Positions 16,750 through 26,269 of a DNA stretch of 64,000 nucleotides are shown one piece after another. The translations under genes and the position numbers were made by a program. Every line of letters begins with the position of its first letter. Position 1 is the first letter of the stretch. Under the pieces are notes generated by a model. It worked only from the letters and a program-made list of their open reading frames with translations. It searched no databases and was not told where the DNA came from. This DNA is from Hymenobacter sp. BT730 (GTDB lineage Bacteria; Bacteroidota; Bacteroidia; Cytophagales; Hymenobacteraceae), in contig NZ_JAUOFB010000009.1 in the NCBI RefSeq assembly GCF_030542105.1, positions 1 to 64,000 on the forward strand, written 5' to 3'.

Positions 16750-18660
16750 GTGCATCCTCTGCCTTCTATTTTTTGCCGGCCCGGCGTGGCCTTCGGGCTG
16801 TTTCTGGCCGGGTTGCTCTTGCTGTGTCTACCAGCTTGGGCACAACAGCCTGAGCGCCCTGTAACGCCCATTGACTCGATTGGTGCCACCCGCCCCGACT
16901 CCCTACGCCGGCGCCTGGACCAGGAGCGGATTCTAAATAGCCTGAAAGCCTACACCAAGCGCAAAACCATTGCCGGTAAAGCCGCAGCGGCCCTGTTCAA
17001 CTTTACCGGGCGCCAGGAAGAACGTGCCGGCCTGGATGCCGAGCTGTTGGACCGGCAGTATGACCGGCACAGCTATAAAGTAGTGCGGCGCATCAACATT
17101 AATACTCTGGATGCTTTTGGCTACCGCTTGAACGACCCTACTCGCAAGCCGCGCAACATTCTGGAGAAGTCAGCTAACACGCTGCATATTAAAACCTCCC
17201 GGGCCCGGGTGCGGCAGGTGCTGCAGTTCCGGGTGGGTGAGGAACTGGAGCCACAGGCCCTGGCCGAATCGGAGCGCCTGTTACGCCAGACCTCTGAAAT
17301 TGCCGATGCCCGCGTGTTTGTAAATGAAAGCACCACGTCCCAGGACAGCGTAGATATTGAAGTCATTACCCGCGACGTATTCAGCATCAGCGGTTCTGTG
17401 CAGCTGCGTGATGTGGGCGCAGGCGTGATTGGGCTGCGCGATGTAAACTTTCTGGGCCAGGGCCACCAGTTCCGCAACCGCTACGAATACGGACGCCCGA
17501 AGCCGCAAACCTGGAGCTACGAGGGCAGCTACCAGGTGCCGTTCCGCAACTTCCTTACCGGCCAGGTACATTATCTGAACCGCTACGAAAACCGGGAAAT
17601 AAACCTGGTAGTCTCCCGCGGTTTCTACTCCATCAATACCCGCTATGCCGGCGCGGTGGCCCTGAACAGTTTTGACCGGCCCCTGATCCTGAACCATGCC
17701 GATGGCAGCCCCGACAGCCTGGTTCCGCTGCGGTTTAACACCCAAGATGTGTGGATCGGCCGCGCCCTACGCCTGCATAGCTATGATTTAGGGTACGAGA
17801 ACCCCGGCCGTATTATCGTTTCGGGCCGTTTTATCCGCACCAACTACTACCGCCGCCCCGATGAAACCAACTACCAGAACGCAGGGCTGGTGCTGGGCAC
17901 GGTGGGCTATAGCGTGCGCTACTACTACAAAGACACTTACCTGTTTGGCTTTGGCCGCACCGAGGACATTCCAACCGGCACGCTCATCAGCCTCACCAGC
18001 GGCTACGAATTCAACGAAGCGCGTAACCGGCGTTACTTCGGCATTCACGCCGCTGCGGCCTCCTATAATCCGCGCCGGGGCTATTTATACGTCAGCGGCG
18101 ACTTTGGCTCCTTTGTGCGGGGCCGCAGCAACGACTGGCAGCAGGGCGTAGCCGGTGGCGAACTGCTGTATTTCACGCGGCTGTTCCATACCGGCAACTA
18201 CCAATGGCGCCACTTTTTCTGGAACCGCACTGCCATTGGCCTCCACCGTTTGCCCAATGAGCAGGTGCTTAATATTGATGGCGACCGGGGCCTGCGGGGT
18301 TTTCGGACCGATGGCAACCTGCGCGGCACCAGCCGCTTTGTGCTCAATTACGAAGCCACGCTATACACCCCGCTGTCCTTCCTGGGCTTTCGGGTGGCAG
18401 CCCTGGGCTTTGCCGATGCGGCCTGGCTGAACACCTCCGGCCGCACGCTGCCGTTTCAGGAAACGCCTTTCACCGGCTTTGGCCTGGGTTTGCGCTTCCG
18501 CAACGAATACACCGCGCTGCGCACCTTCCAGATCTTGTTCGGCTTCTACCCCCGGGGGCAGTTTGAGCGCAACGGCATCCGGGTATTTGAAAATGCGCGG
18601 CCCTTTTATGACTTCAACGACTTCAGCTTTGGCGAACCCAGCTTGGTGCGGTATGAGTAA
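16750..18660 (+). CDS. BamA/TamA-like outer-membrane protein
   Basis: The 636-aa product from the GTG at 16750 has a normal signal peptide (hydrophobic run ending CLPAWAQ). A longer frame from 16606 would leave the hydrophobic core at residues 60-80, too deep for a signal. A -7 element at 16706-16712 also favours the later start. After about 70 polar residues comes a POTRA-like periplasmic segment, then a long beta-barrel with many Tyr/Arg-rich strands. The Omp85 motif is seen in the GDRGLRGFRTDGNLRG loop. It probably assembles or secretes outer-membrane components, with partners unknown. Confidence 0.8.
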   Translation: MHPLPSIFCRPGVAFGLFLAGLLLLCLPAWAQQPERPVTPIDSIGATRPDSLRRRLDQERILNSLKAYTKRKTIAGKAAAALFNFTGRQEERAGLDAELLDRQYDRHSYKVVRRININTLDAFGYRLNDPTRKPRNILEKSANTLHIKTSRARVRQVLQFRVGEELEPQALAESERLLRQTSEIADARVFVNESTTSQDSVDIEVITRDVFSISGSVQLRDVGAGVIGLRDVNFLGQGHQFRNRYEYGRPKPQTWSYEGSYQVPFRNFLTGQVHYLNRYENREINLVVSRGFYSINTRYAGAVALNSFDRPLILNHADGSPDSLVPLRFNTQDVWIGRALRLHSYDLGYENPGRIIVSGRFIRTNYYRRPDETNYQNAGLVLGTVGYSVRYYYKDTYLFGFGRTEDIPTGTLISLTSGYEFNEARNRRYFGIHAAAASYNPRRGYLYVSGDFGSFVRGRSNDWQQGVAGGELLYFTRLFHTGNYQWRHFFWNRTAIGLHRLPNEQVLNIDGDRGLRGFRTDGNLRGTSRFVLNYEATLYTPLSFLGFRVAALGFADAAWLNTSGRTLPFQETPFTGFGLGLRFRNEYTALRTFQILFGFYPRGQFERNGIRVFENARPFYDFNDFSFGEPSLVRYE

Positions 18661-18808
18661 GAATTTTGCAGGCTGAATTAATCCCGCGGCTTCTTCGGAC
18701 CTTTGCTGCCGGCCTGCGTACCCTTTCTGATTTTGCAGCAGGCTTAGCAGGAAGGAATTGCTCCTTCTGAATTCCCGGATTCCTGCTCAATTATAAATTC
18801 GAATACCC

Positions 18809-19642
18809 ATGAACCTCGGTGATTATAACGAACTGGAAGTAGCCCGCGAAGTAGATTTTGGCGTGTACTTGTCTTCAGACGACGGCGACCTGCTGATGCC
18901 GGGCAAATACGTGCCGGCGGGCACCCAGGTGGGTGATGTGCTGCGCGTGTTCGTATACCGGGATTCCGAAGACCGCCTCATTGCCACCACGCTGGACCCA
19001 CTGGTGCGCGTGGGCCAGTTTGCGGCCCTTACCGTGCGCGACGTCACCCCCTTGGGCGCTTTTCTGGACTGGGGCCTCGAGAAAGACCTCTTCCTCCCCT
19101 ACCGCAACCAGCGCCGCAATCTGCGCCCCGGCGAGCGGGCCACCGTGTATGTATATCTGGATGAAACCTCGGACCGTATCGTAGCCTCGGCACGCTGGGA
19201 AGGCTTCCTCAGCCATGAGCCCTTCCCCGGCCAGCCCGGCGACGCCGTGCAGCTGATGGTAGCCGAAGAAACCGACCTGGGCTATAAAGTCCTCGTGAAT
19301 GGCCGGTACCAGGGTCTGCTCTACCATAACGAGGTGTTCCGCCCCCTGCGCCTGGGCGATACGCCTACCGGCTACGTGCGGCTGGTGCGGCCCGATGGCA
19401 AGCTGGACATCAGCCTGCAGAAGATTGGTTACGATGAAGCGCGCGATGCCGTAGAAACCGTGCTGAAAGCGCTGCACGCGGCCGGCGGCACCTTGCCACT
19501 CTCCGATAAGAGTGAGCCGGACGATATTTACCGGCGCCTGGGCATCAGCAAAAAAGTATTCAAAAAGGCTTTGGGCTACCTCTACAAAAATGGCCAGGTG
19601 CAACTGGCCCCGGACCATACGCGCCTTATTCCGGAATCGTAA
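18809..19642 (+). CDS. CvfB-like S1 RNA-binding protein
   Basis: The 277-aa cytoplasmic protein has tandem S1-type domains. The second, at about residues 70-135, has LTVRDVTPLGAFLDWGLEKDLFLP, and a third follows at about 150-205. A C-terminal winged-helix segment (IYRRLGISKKVFKKALGYLYKNG) completes the CvfB/YitL layout. Relatives bind RNA and affect virulence or ribosome-linked functions, but the exact role is not settled. The upstream 18661-18808 gap can form an imperfect hairpin (arms 18746-18753 and 18780-18787). An NAD(P)-binding protein gene follows after 100 bp. Confidence 0.85.
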   Translation: MNLGDYNELEVAREVDFGVYLSSDDGDLLMPGKYVPAGTQVGDVLRVFVYRDSEDRLIATTLDPLVRVGQFAALTVRDVTPLGAFLDWGLEKDLFLPYRNQRRNLRPGERATVYVYLDETSDRIVASARWEGFLSHEPFPGQPGDAVQLMVAEETDLGYKVLVNGRYQGLLYHNEVFRPLRLGDTPTGYVRLVRPDGKLDISLQKIGYDEARDAVETVLKALHAAGGTLPLSDKSEPDDIYRRLGISKKVFKKALGYLYKNGQVQLAPDHTRLIPES

Positions 19643-19741
19643 GTCGGGCGTTTTCAAAGCTGCTTATACCATGCCTGCCTTTTTTGCGTAAGGACGCCCG
19701 AAGCTCTTTCGCTCCTGCTTCTGCCTTCGCCGTTCTGCCGC

Positions 19742-20416
19742 ATGAAACTTCAGAAAACCGCCCTTATTGCCGGTGCCAGTGGCCTGGTCGGCCAGCACTT
19801 GCTTCCCTTGCTCCTGGCCAGCGACCGATACGCTAAAGTCATTTCCATCGGGCGGCGGATGCTGCCGCTGGTACATGCCAAACTGGAGCAACGGGTGGTG
19901 GATTTCGACCATCTGGAGGACCAGCGCCTTTCTCTGATTGCTGATGACGTTTACTGCTGTTTGGGCACCACCATGCGGCAGGCGGGCTCCAAAGAGGCCT
20001 TTTATAAAGTAGACTACCTGTATGTGGTAAAGCTGGCGGCCGTGGCGGCCGGTAACTTTGCGGCTCAGTTTATGGTGGTATCGGCCATGGGGGCCGATGC
20101 AGACTCAGCCATTTATTACAACCGCGTGAAAGGCGAGATGGAAGCCGCCGTGCGGCAGACGCCCTTCCGCGCCATTCATATTTTCAGGCCCTCCCTGCTG
20201 CTGGGCGAGCGGCAGGAAAAGCGCCTGGGCGAGCAGATTGGCGCCGCTATTCTCCGGCTGGTTGCGCCCCTGCTCCTAGGCCCAATGCGCAAGTACCGCC
20301 CGGTATCGGCCGAGGCAGTGGCGCAGGCTATGCTGGGGGCAGCTGGCCAGGACGGGGGCGGCATCCGCGTGCATCTGTCCGATGAAATTGCCCGCGGCAT
20401 ACGCGCCGACGACTAA
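19742..20416 (+). CDS. NAD(P)-binding oxidoreductase-like protein (TIP30/HTATIP2 type)
   Basis: The 224-aa cytoplasmic protein has a Rossmann fold. The dinucleotide motif is GASGLVGQH (residues 10-18) and the active-site-like segment is YYNRVKGEME (Tyr-x3-Lys). CLGTTMRQAGSKEAFYKVDY is typical of the atypical short-chain dehydrogenase subgroup that includes human TIP30 and bacterial YbjT-like proteins. The substrate is unknown. It follows the CvfB-like gene in the same direction and may be co-transcribed. Confidence 0.82.
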   Translation: MKLQKTALIAGASGLVGQHLLPLLLASDRYAKVISIGRRMLPLVHAKLEQRVVDFDHLEDQRLSLIADDVYCCLGTTMRQAGSKEAFYKVDYLYVVKLAAVAAGNFAAQFMVVSAMGADADSAIYYNRVKGEMEAAVRQTPFRAIHIFRPSLLLGERQEKRLGEQIGAAILRLVAPLLLGPMRKYRPVSAEAVAQAMLGAAGQDGGGIRVHLSDEIARGIRADD

Positions 20417-20495
20417 AGAATAGCATAATTTTCAGGAAAGCTAGTGCTCTTACCAGCTTCTTCGCGCCGGTGAGTAGCTACCAAAACCTGGTGCT

Positions 20496-20503
20496 TATCT
20501 TTG
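20496..20503 (+). promoter_or_regulatory. -7 promoter element for the small outer-membrane protein
   Basis: TATCTTTG is an exact TAnnTTTG match, 33 nt before the ATG at 20537. No good -33 TTTG is seen at the expected distance. Confidence 0.4.
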
Positions 20504-20536
20504 CCGCACAAGCTTTTCGTTTTTCTTTCTTTCGCT

Positions 20537-21100
20537 ATGAAAAAAACCATCTTTTTCACTTTTCTGCTGCTAATCCTGGGCAGCAGCATTTCTTTTGCTC
20601 AGAAAAAAAGCAGCAGCGGCAGTGGAGCCGGCTACCAGACTGCCGCAGGCCTGCGGGCGGGAGGCTATTCCTCCGGAGTCACGGTTAAGCACTTCCTCAG
20701 CGGCAAAAACAACGTTGCTTTTGAAGGCCTGGTCACTACTGAGTACAAGGCGCGCGGGGCAAGGGTAACGCTCCTGCTGGAAAAGCATCACCCCATTAAG
20801 GAACTGAAAGGCTTGCAGTTCTACTACGGTGCAGGTGCCCACCTGGGCTTCTACCGCGGCCGTTACTACTTCGAAGATGTGCGCTACTATAAAGGCCGCA
20901 AATACGATGTATATCGTACTTACTACTACGATGACCACATGTACATCACCCCAGGCGCTGACCTGATCCTGGGTCTGGAATACAAGATGGAAGACCTCCC
21001 CTTCGTGCTGGGCGTTGATTACAAGCCTTTCTTTGAGGTATTTGATGGCTACGCCGGCTTGTATAACGATGCGGCCGTGAGCTTGCGCTATACTTTCTAA
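20537..21100 (+). CDS. Small outer-membrane beta-barrel protein
   Basis: From the ATG at 20537 the 187-aa product has a signal peptide (MKKTIFFTFLLLILGSSISFA). The mature protein has alternating strands rich in Tyr and Gly, ending in the classic outer-membrane C-terminal strand (AAVSLRYTF, with terminal Phe). A Tyr-rich loop (FEDVRYYKGRKYDVYRTYYYDD) is notable. It resembles 8-stranded porin-family barrels of unknown role. The terminator follows directly. Confidence 0.78.
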   Translation: MKKTIFFTFLLLILGSSISFAQKKSSSGSGAGYQTAAGLRAGGYSSGVTVKHFLSGKNNVAFEGLVTTEYKARGARVTLLLEKHHPIKELKGLQFYYGAGAHLGFYRGRYYFEDVRYYKGRKYDVYRTYYYDDHMYITPGADLILGLEYKMEDLPFVLGVDYKPFFEVFDGYAGLYNDAAVSLRYTF

Positions 21101-21132
21101 AAAAACCTGCCAGCTTTCTGCCGGCTTTTTAC

Positions 21133-21167
21133 ACCGGCTGCGGATATCTCCGCAGCCGGTTTTTTTA
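21133..21167 (+). terminator. Intrinsic terminator
   Basis: A 12-bp perfect stem (21133-21144 with 21149-21160) has a TATC loop and is followed by a T7 tract. It lies 32 bp after the outer-membrane protein. Confidence 0.9.
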
Positions 21168-21345
21168 TGCCTGCCCCTGACGTATGGCAATATTATGTAC
21201 CGGTCAAAAGCTTGGGATACACTCCTTTTATTGTAATTATATAGTATAAATTTTATATTTAATTAAATAATACCCACACAGGAATATCTCCAGCCTTTTG
21301 TGTGGATCCCGCCCCCGTCGTTCATTCACTTAACCTACATCCGCT

Positions 21346-22704
21346 ATGAAAACGATTTTACGCTTACTGCTACCCATCATTTATTGCCTTTCTATTTTGG
21401 CTGCCCAGGCGCAGTCCTCAGCCACGAGTCTGTGGCAGCGCTTACCTGTTCAGCTTCAGAAGGCGGCCAGGCTAGCCGATTCGCCTGACGCCACTTCTAT
21501 CCTGAAGGCCCGCCCATTGGCAACAGTTTATCTACCGGGTCAATCCGTAAACTATACCTGGAATGGCACCAAGTGGGATGAGGCTGAACAGGTGGTGTAT
21601 TCCTATACTCCGCAGGGGGTGCTTACCCAGGCCGTTTACTCCGACTCCGTAACGAAAGTACCTACCTACCGGCTCTTGCTCTCCTATGATGCCCAAAGGC
21701 GCCTGAGCCAGATACAAACTGATACCTGGTCGGGCACGGCCTGGCAAAATACCGGGCAAGTGAGGGCCACTTACGATGCTACCGGAGCCGTAACCACATT
21801 CATCACTTACATGTGGATGAATAATGCGTGGATGCCGGTTTCCGGGATACGCACAACCGTGACCCGCAACGGAGCCGGGCTGGAAACCGAGCTAGTAGAA
21901 GAATTACTGCAACCCAATGGCAGCTTTATCAATAATGGCCGCCAGTTGTACACCATTGTGAATAACCGGCACACCGAAATTGTCTATCAGAGTTGGGTAA
22001 ATAATGCCTGGGCTAATGTCTCGCGTGATGTAAACATTGTCTGGACTGATTTCGCAGGTCAGCTACGCACCTCTTACGTAGAGCAGAGTTGGGTAAACAA
22101 TGCCTGGCAGGATGCTTTTCGTCATACCTTCAGCTACCCCGGCAATGGCAGCAGCGTAGAAGTAACGGAGGGCTGGTCGGGTACTGCCTGGGTAAATGCC
22201 ACCCGCTCTTCTTTCCTGTGTGATGCCCAGGGCAGCCTGACCACTACCCGGGAAGAAAACTGGCAAGGCACTGCATGGGTTATTACTTCTGAAAACAAGA
22301 CCCTAATAAAATACGGCCCTAACAACGAGGTTGTACGTGAAGTACATCAGCAGCTGAACACCACAACAAACACGTTTGTCAATGTCAGCCGCACCAATAA
22401 CAGCAACTTCCAGGCCTTCTCCGTCACGGCCAACCGCCAGGCCCAGCGGGCAGACCAGGGGCGCCTTTATCCTAACCCCGCCGCCGATGCAGCCCTGTTG
22501 GAGTTAAACGGTTTGCGCGAGACTACGCCTCTACAAGCTGAAATGATAAATGCCCTGGGGCAGGTAGTACGTACGCAACGCCTGCAACCCCGGCAGGGCG
22601 CCATTCGCGCCACACTCAACCTGCGCGGTTTACCAGCCGGGGTATACTCTATTCGGCTGCGCACCAGCGAAGGCGCCGTTGTGCAGCGGTTGCTGCACCG
22701 CTAA
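21346..22704 (+). CDS. Type IX secretion cargo protein with W-x-(G/N)-(T/N)-x-W repeats
   Basis: The 452-aa product has a signal peptide (to about residue 22, AQAQ). It ends in a type IX secretion sorting domain: RLYPNPAADAALLEL near residue 378, then LPAGVYSIRL and a basic end. The middle carries seven copies of a short Trp motif (WNGTKW, WSGTAW, WMNNAW, WVNNAW twice, WSGTAW, WQGTAW), each within a beta-strand-rich unit of about 30-45 residues, reminiscent of YD-type repeats. It is probably a surface or secreted protein. The AT-rich stretch 21235-21275 upstream may boost its promoter. Confidence 0.82.
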   Translation: MKTILRLLLPIIYCLSILAAQAQSSATSLWQRLPVQLQKAARLADSPDATSILKARPLATVYLPGQSVNYTWNGTKWDEAEQVVYSYTPQGVLTQAVYSDSVTKVPTYRLLLSYDAQRRLSQIQTDTWSGTAWQNTGQVRATYDATGAVTTFITYMWMNNAWMPVSGIRTTVTRNGAGLETELVEELLQPNGSFINNGRQLYTIVNNRHTEIVYQSWVNNAWANVSRDVNIVWTDFAGQLRTSYVEQSWVNNAWQDAFRHTFSYPGNGSSVEVTEGWSGTAWVNATRSSFLCDAQGSLTTTREENWQGTAWVITSENKTLIKYGPNNEVVREVHQQLNTTTNTFVNVSRTNNSNFQAFSVTANRQAQRADQGRLYPNPAADAALLELNGLRETTPLQAEMINALGQVVRTQRLQPRQGAIRATLNLRGLPAGVYSIRLRTSEGAVVQRLLHR

Positions 22705-22749
22705 GTAGCTCTCGGCCCGCCGTAGTTTATTATCGGCGGGCCGAGGCCT

Positions 22750-23751
22750 CTACTCAATAGGAATAACCAGCCGCGTATCGGTAGCGCCGCCAAACAGGCC
22801 ATAGCCGTTGCGGATGTTGGTGGCCAGCGGCGCGGGCTCTGCGAAAGGATTATCGTGGCTTTCCTGGTAGCGCAGCACCGACTGGTAGAAATTGTAAGCT
22901 TCCCGGTTCAGCGTGCTGACGGTGACTTCAATAAAAGCCGGCTCGCGGTAGGCCTGCGGCTGGCCCGGGTTGTAGCTGCCGGAGAAATAGCCCTGTACAT
23001 TCTGCGCCAGCGTGAGCGTGCGCCCGTTGGCGTTCAAATCGGCGTACACATTGGGCCGAGTGCTGTACCCATCAGATAGCAGAAACCGGTCGATGGACAC
23101 GTCGCTGCCGGGTTCTTCGTTGCGGTAGTCATTGGACAGCACGCCCCAGAGCCGGCCCTGGGCATCGAGTACCCGGGCGCTAGCCACATAGTAATCCGTG
23201 GAAGCGGCATCGTCAGGCACGCTTAGCGCGAGGCGGCCGGAAACGAAGTACTGACTTTCATCCGGGTTGCCGGGCCGTCGCTCGAAGCTGGCCATGCCAA
23301 TGGCAGCCGGTTTGGGCAGCTCAATGGTGCTTTCGGCCGTTTCCAGGCCGGGCAGGGCTGCGCGTAGCGTGTAGCGCTGGCCCGGTTGGCCGGCAAAGCC
23401 ATACAGCGGCTCGTAGTACGCATCAATGCTATCCTGGGTGAAAGGATTATAGTAGCGGTAGCGCCCACGGAAGCGCTCCACCACCTGGCCACTCGCATCC
23501 AGGAGCTCCACGGTGGCATTGGCTGGCTGGCGTACCTGCCCAGTATTGAAAACCGGCTGGCTTACGCTCACCGTCAGCAGGCGGTGCGGGAAGCTTTGCC
23601 AGTACAGGGAGTCGGGTGCCTGGTTGCTGAGCACATAGCTGATAGCCAGCCGGGGCGTATGCTTAGGAGCCGGAACATCTACAGCCATTTCGCAACTGGT
23701 CAGCACCAGCAAAAGCAGGATAGCGGGACGGAGCATCAGTAGTACTTTCAT
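22750..23751 (-). CDS. DUF4249 lipoprotein, TonB-receptor partner
   Basis: The 333-aa product from the ATG at 23751 has a lipoprotein signal (LLLLVLTSC). The body matches DUF4249: an N-terminal beta-sandwich (VSVSQPVFNTG, ATVELLDASGQVV) and a C-terminal domain ending NPFAEPAPLATNIRNGYGLFGG, the usual family end. It begins 13 bp after the TonB receptor's stop on the same strand, a common pairing in Bacteroidota. It is probably an outer-membrane-anchored accessory for the receptor, with substrate unknown. Confidence 0.88.
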   Translation of the reverse strand: MKVLLMLRPAILLLLVLTSCEMAVDVPAPKHTPRLAISYVLSNQAPDSLYWQSFPHRLLTVSVSQPVFNTGQVRQPANATVELLDASGQVVERFRGRYRYYNPFTQDSIDAYYEPLYGFAGQPGQRYTLRAALPGLETAESTIELPKPAAIGMASFERRPGNPDESQYFVSGRLALSVPDDAASTDYYVASARVLDAQGRLWGVLSNDYRNEEPGSDVSIDRFLLSDGYSTRPNVYADLNANGRTLTLAQNVQGYFSGSYNPGQPQAYREPAFIEVTVSTLNREAYNFYQSVLRYQESHDNPFAEPAPLATNIRNGYGLFGGATDTRLVIPIE

Positions 23752-23764
23752 CACAGAATACACC

Positions 23765-26134
23765 TTAAAAGCGGAAGCTTTTGCTGAACGACGGAATGAT
23801 GGGGAACAGCGAAATCTGCCGGTACGAGGACTTTTCTACCTCATTCCCCTGCTCGTCGGCACGGCCTTCGCGCAGATAGAGGTAGTAAGGATTTTTGCGG
23901 CTGTAAGCATTGTAGAGCGAGAAGCTGTTCACCACTTCGCCCCAGCGCTTCTTCCTGGTCTGACTCAGGTCCAGGTCGAGGCGGTGATAGGCGCGCATGC
24001 GGTAGCTGTTGCGGGGGCCATAGTCATCGTACTGCTCATATATGCCCAGCCGGTAGCGGCCTTCCGACAGCGTAGTGCCATTGCCGGTGCCATACACCCA
24101 GGTGCCCGAGAGCAACAGGTTTTCCTTCAGCTTATGAATCACGACGAACGAGGCATCGTGGCGCCGGTCGTACTTGAAGGGAAACAGGCGGCCCTGGTTT
24201 AGCTCCGGGAATTTGCGGTTGCTCCAGGCCAGCGTGTAGCCTATCCAGCCGGTGGTGCGGCCACTTTTCTTCTGCAGGAACACCTCGCCACCGTAGGCCC
24301 AGCCCCGGCCGCTGGTTACTTTGCTTTCCCAGTTGTTGTCGGTCGTACCCAAAAAGCTGGCGCCCTCGCGGTACTCAATCAGGTTGCGCATGGGCTTGTA
24401 GTAGCTTTCCAGGCTCAGTTCATAGTCCTCATCGTGGTAGCGCAGGGTGCGGGCGGCTCCTATGCTGATTTGCTGCGCCCGCTGGGGCCGTACGGTAGCG
24501 GTAGAGGGCACCCACAAGTCGGTGGGCAGGCCAATGCCGCTGTTGGTGAGCAGGTGGATATACTGCGTGGTACGGGCGTAGGCCGCTTTCAAAGCCCATT
24601 CCGGCGTGAGCAGGAAGCGAGCAGCCAGGCGGGGCTCCAGGGACGGGTACAGCTTATCCTTTACCAGAAAACTGTTCAGGCGCAGGCCCCCGTTCACCTT
24701 CAGCCGCTCGCTCACCCGGTAGTCGTCCTCAGCGTAGAGTGAGGCTTCGTGCGCCCCCAATTGGGAAACCGAATTCAGCTCGCTCAAATCCTGGGAGCCT
24801 TTTGCCTGCAGGGCACCGGGCTTGAAAGAGTGCAGAATGTACTGCCCGCCGGCCCGGATGTAATGGTCGGGCGAAGGCAGGTAGTCCAGGTCTGACTTCA
24901 AGCTCAGGTCGCGAATGTTGGAGAAGTAGCGCAGGCTGAATTTGTCGGTCTGGCCGTTGTAGCGGCTTTCCTCTTCGGCCCCAATGTTGAACTGGTATTT
25001 GCTGTAGGTGAGGTGCGTATTGAGAAACAGCTGGCTGTTGAGTACCCGGTTCCAGCGCGCTGCCGCCGTGAGGTTGCCCCAGCCCAGCGCCGATTTAGTG
25101 CTGGTATAGTCTTCATCCTCATACTTGTCACGAATGCGGGCGTAGAACTTATCGTAGCCGGTATAGGCGCTCAGGTACACCCGGTCGCGGGGGCTGATTT
25201 TCCAGTTCAGCTTGCCGTTCAAATCGTGAAAGAAGTACCCCAGGGAGCCGCTGCTGTTCTCACTGGCCAAACCGGCTTTGATGAGCGGCTGGGCCAGTAC
25301 ATCCAGATAAGTTCGGCGGGCCGAGATGATAAAAGAAGCTGTGTCTTTCTTGATAGGTCCTTCCAGCGTGAGCTTGGAGGCAATGAGCCCCACGGCCCCT
25401 TCGCCGTGAAACTCCTGCATGTTGCCCTCCTTCATCGAAATATCCAGCACTGAAGACAGCCGCCCGCCGTACCGGGCCGGAAAACCGCCCTTAATCAGCT
25501 CTACATTGTTCAGCGCATCGGCATTAAACACGGAGAAGAAGCCAAACAGGTGCGAGGCATTGTACACGGGCGTACCGTCCAGCAGAATCAGGTTCTGGTC
25601 GGGGGAGCCGCCGCGCACGTAAAGGCCGCTGGTACCCTCGCCCCCGCTTTGCACACCGGGCAGCAGCTGCAGCACTTTCAGCACATCTACTTCGCCCAGC
25701 AGCGCGGGCAGGGTTTTAATCTGGGTGATGGGCACATTGATGGTACCCATGCGCGTGCTCTGGGCAATTTTCTCCTCCCGGCTGCCCACCACTTCTACCC
25801 CCGTTAGCTCCGCGGCAAGCGGCTTCAGGCGGAAGTCGTGGGTGTGGCTGCGGCCGGCTTCAGTAGCCCAGCGCACCTTCTCGTAGCCAAGGTAAGACAC
25901 CAACAGCTTTACAGAGTCGGCCGCAGGCAGGGTCAAGGAATAAAAGCCATAAGTATTGGTGGCGGTGCCCTGTCCGCTGGCAGCATGCACCACGGCCACG
26001 CCAATCAGGTTTTCGCCGGTAGTGGCGTCGCGCACGTAGCCGCTAATGGTGATTCTGGTCGGCTGCTGCGCCTGCGCCGCTACCATCGGCAGGCATAAGC
26101 CCAGTAGTAATAATAAGCGTCGAAGTATTCGCAT
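23765..26134 (-). CDS. TonB-dependent receptor with carboxypeptidase-regulatory-like domain
   Basis: The 789-aa outer-membrane receptor from the ATG at 26134 has a signal peptide ending AQAQ and a CarboxypepD_reg-like domain (ITISGYVRDATTGENLIGVAVV, about 30-105). A plug follows, with LLPGVQSGGEGTSGLYVRGGSPDQNLILLDG split over residues 155-185, then a 22-strand barrel ending in Phe (SFSKSFRF). It imports a ligand using TonB/ExbBD energy. The downstream DUF4249 gene is its partner. No adjacent sensor, peptidase or FecR gene hints at the ligand. Confidence 0.92.
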   Translation of the reverse strand: MRILRRLLLLLGLCLPMVAAQAQQPTRITISGYVRDATTGENLIGVAVVHAASGQGTATNTYGFYSLTLPAADSVKLLVSYLGYEKVRWATEAGRSHTHDFRLKPLAAELTGVEVVGSREEKIAQSTRMGTINVPITQIKTLPALLGEVDVLKVLQLLPGVQSGGEGTSGLYVRGGSPDQNLILLDGTPVYNASHLFGFFSVFNADALNNVELIKGGFPARYGGRLSSVLDISMKEGNMQEFHGEGAVGLIASKLTLEGPIKKDTASFIISARRTYLDVLAQPLIKAGLASENSSGSLGYFFHDLNGKLNWKISPRDRVYLSAYTGYDKFYARIRDKYEDEDYTSTKSALGWGNLTAAARWNRVLNSQLFLNTHLTYSKYQFNIGAEEESRYNGQTDKFSLRYFSNIRDLSLKSDLDYLPSPDHYIRAGGQYILHSFKPGALQAKGSQDLSELNSVSQLGAHEASLYAEDDYRVSERLKVNGGLRLNSFLVKDKLYPSLEPRLAARFLLTPEWALKAAYARTTQYIHLLTNSGIGLPTDLWVPSTATVRPQRAQQISIGAARTLRYHDEDYELSLESYYKPMRNLIEYREGASFLGTTDNNWESKVTSGRGWAYGGEVFLQKKSGRTTGWIGYTLAWSNRKFPELNQGRLFPFKYDRRHDASFVVIHKLKENLLLSGTWVYGTGNGTTLSEGRYRLGIYEQYDDYGPRNSYRMRAYHRLDLDLSQTRKKRWGEVVNSFSLYNAYSRKNPYYLYLREGRADEQGNEVEKSSYRQISLFPIIPSFSKSFRF

Positions 26135-26210
26135 ACAGTAAGATAAGGGAGCTATTCCGCTTGACTGCAAGAGCACTGCAAAGTGGAATGGGTTGCCTAC
26201 AGTGCCTAAA

Positions 26211-26247
26211 AAAACGCCTGCTTTTCCCGGAGAAAGGCAGGCGTTTT
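26211..26247 (-). terminator. Intrinsic terminator of the OmpH-like gene
   Basis: The arms AAAACGCCTGC (26211-26221) and GCAGGCGTTTT (26237-26247) form the stem. On the minus strand it ends in a T7 tract (26214-26208). It lies just downstream of the OmpH-like stop and before the TonB receptor start. Confidence 0.85.
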
Positions 26248-26269
26248 CTAAGCGGCAGGGCCGCGGCTA

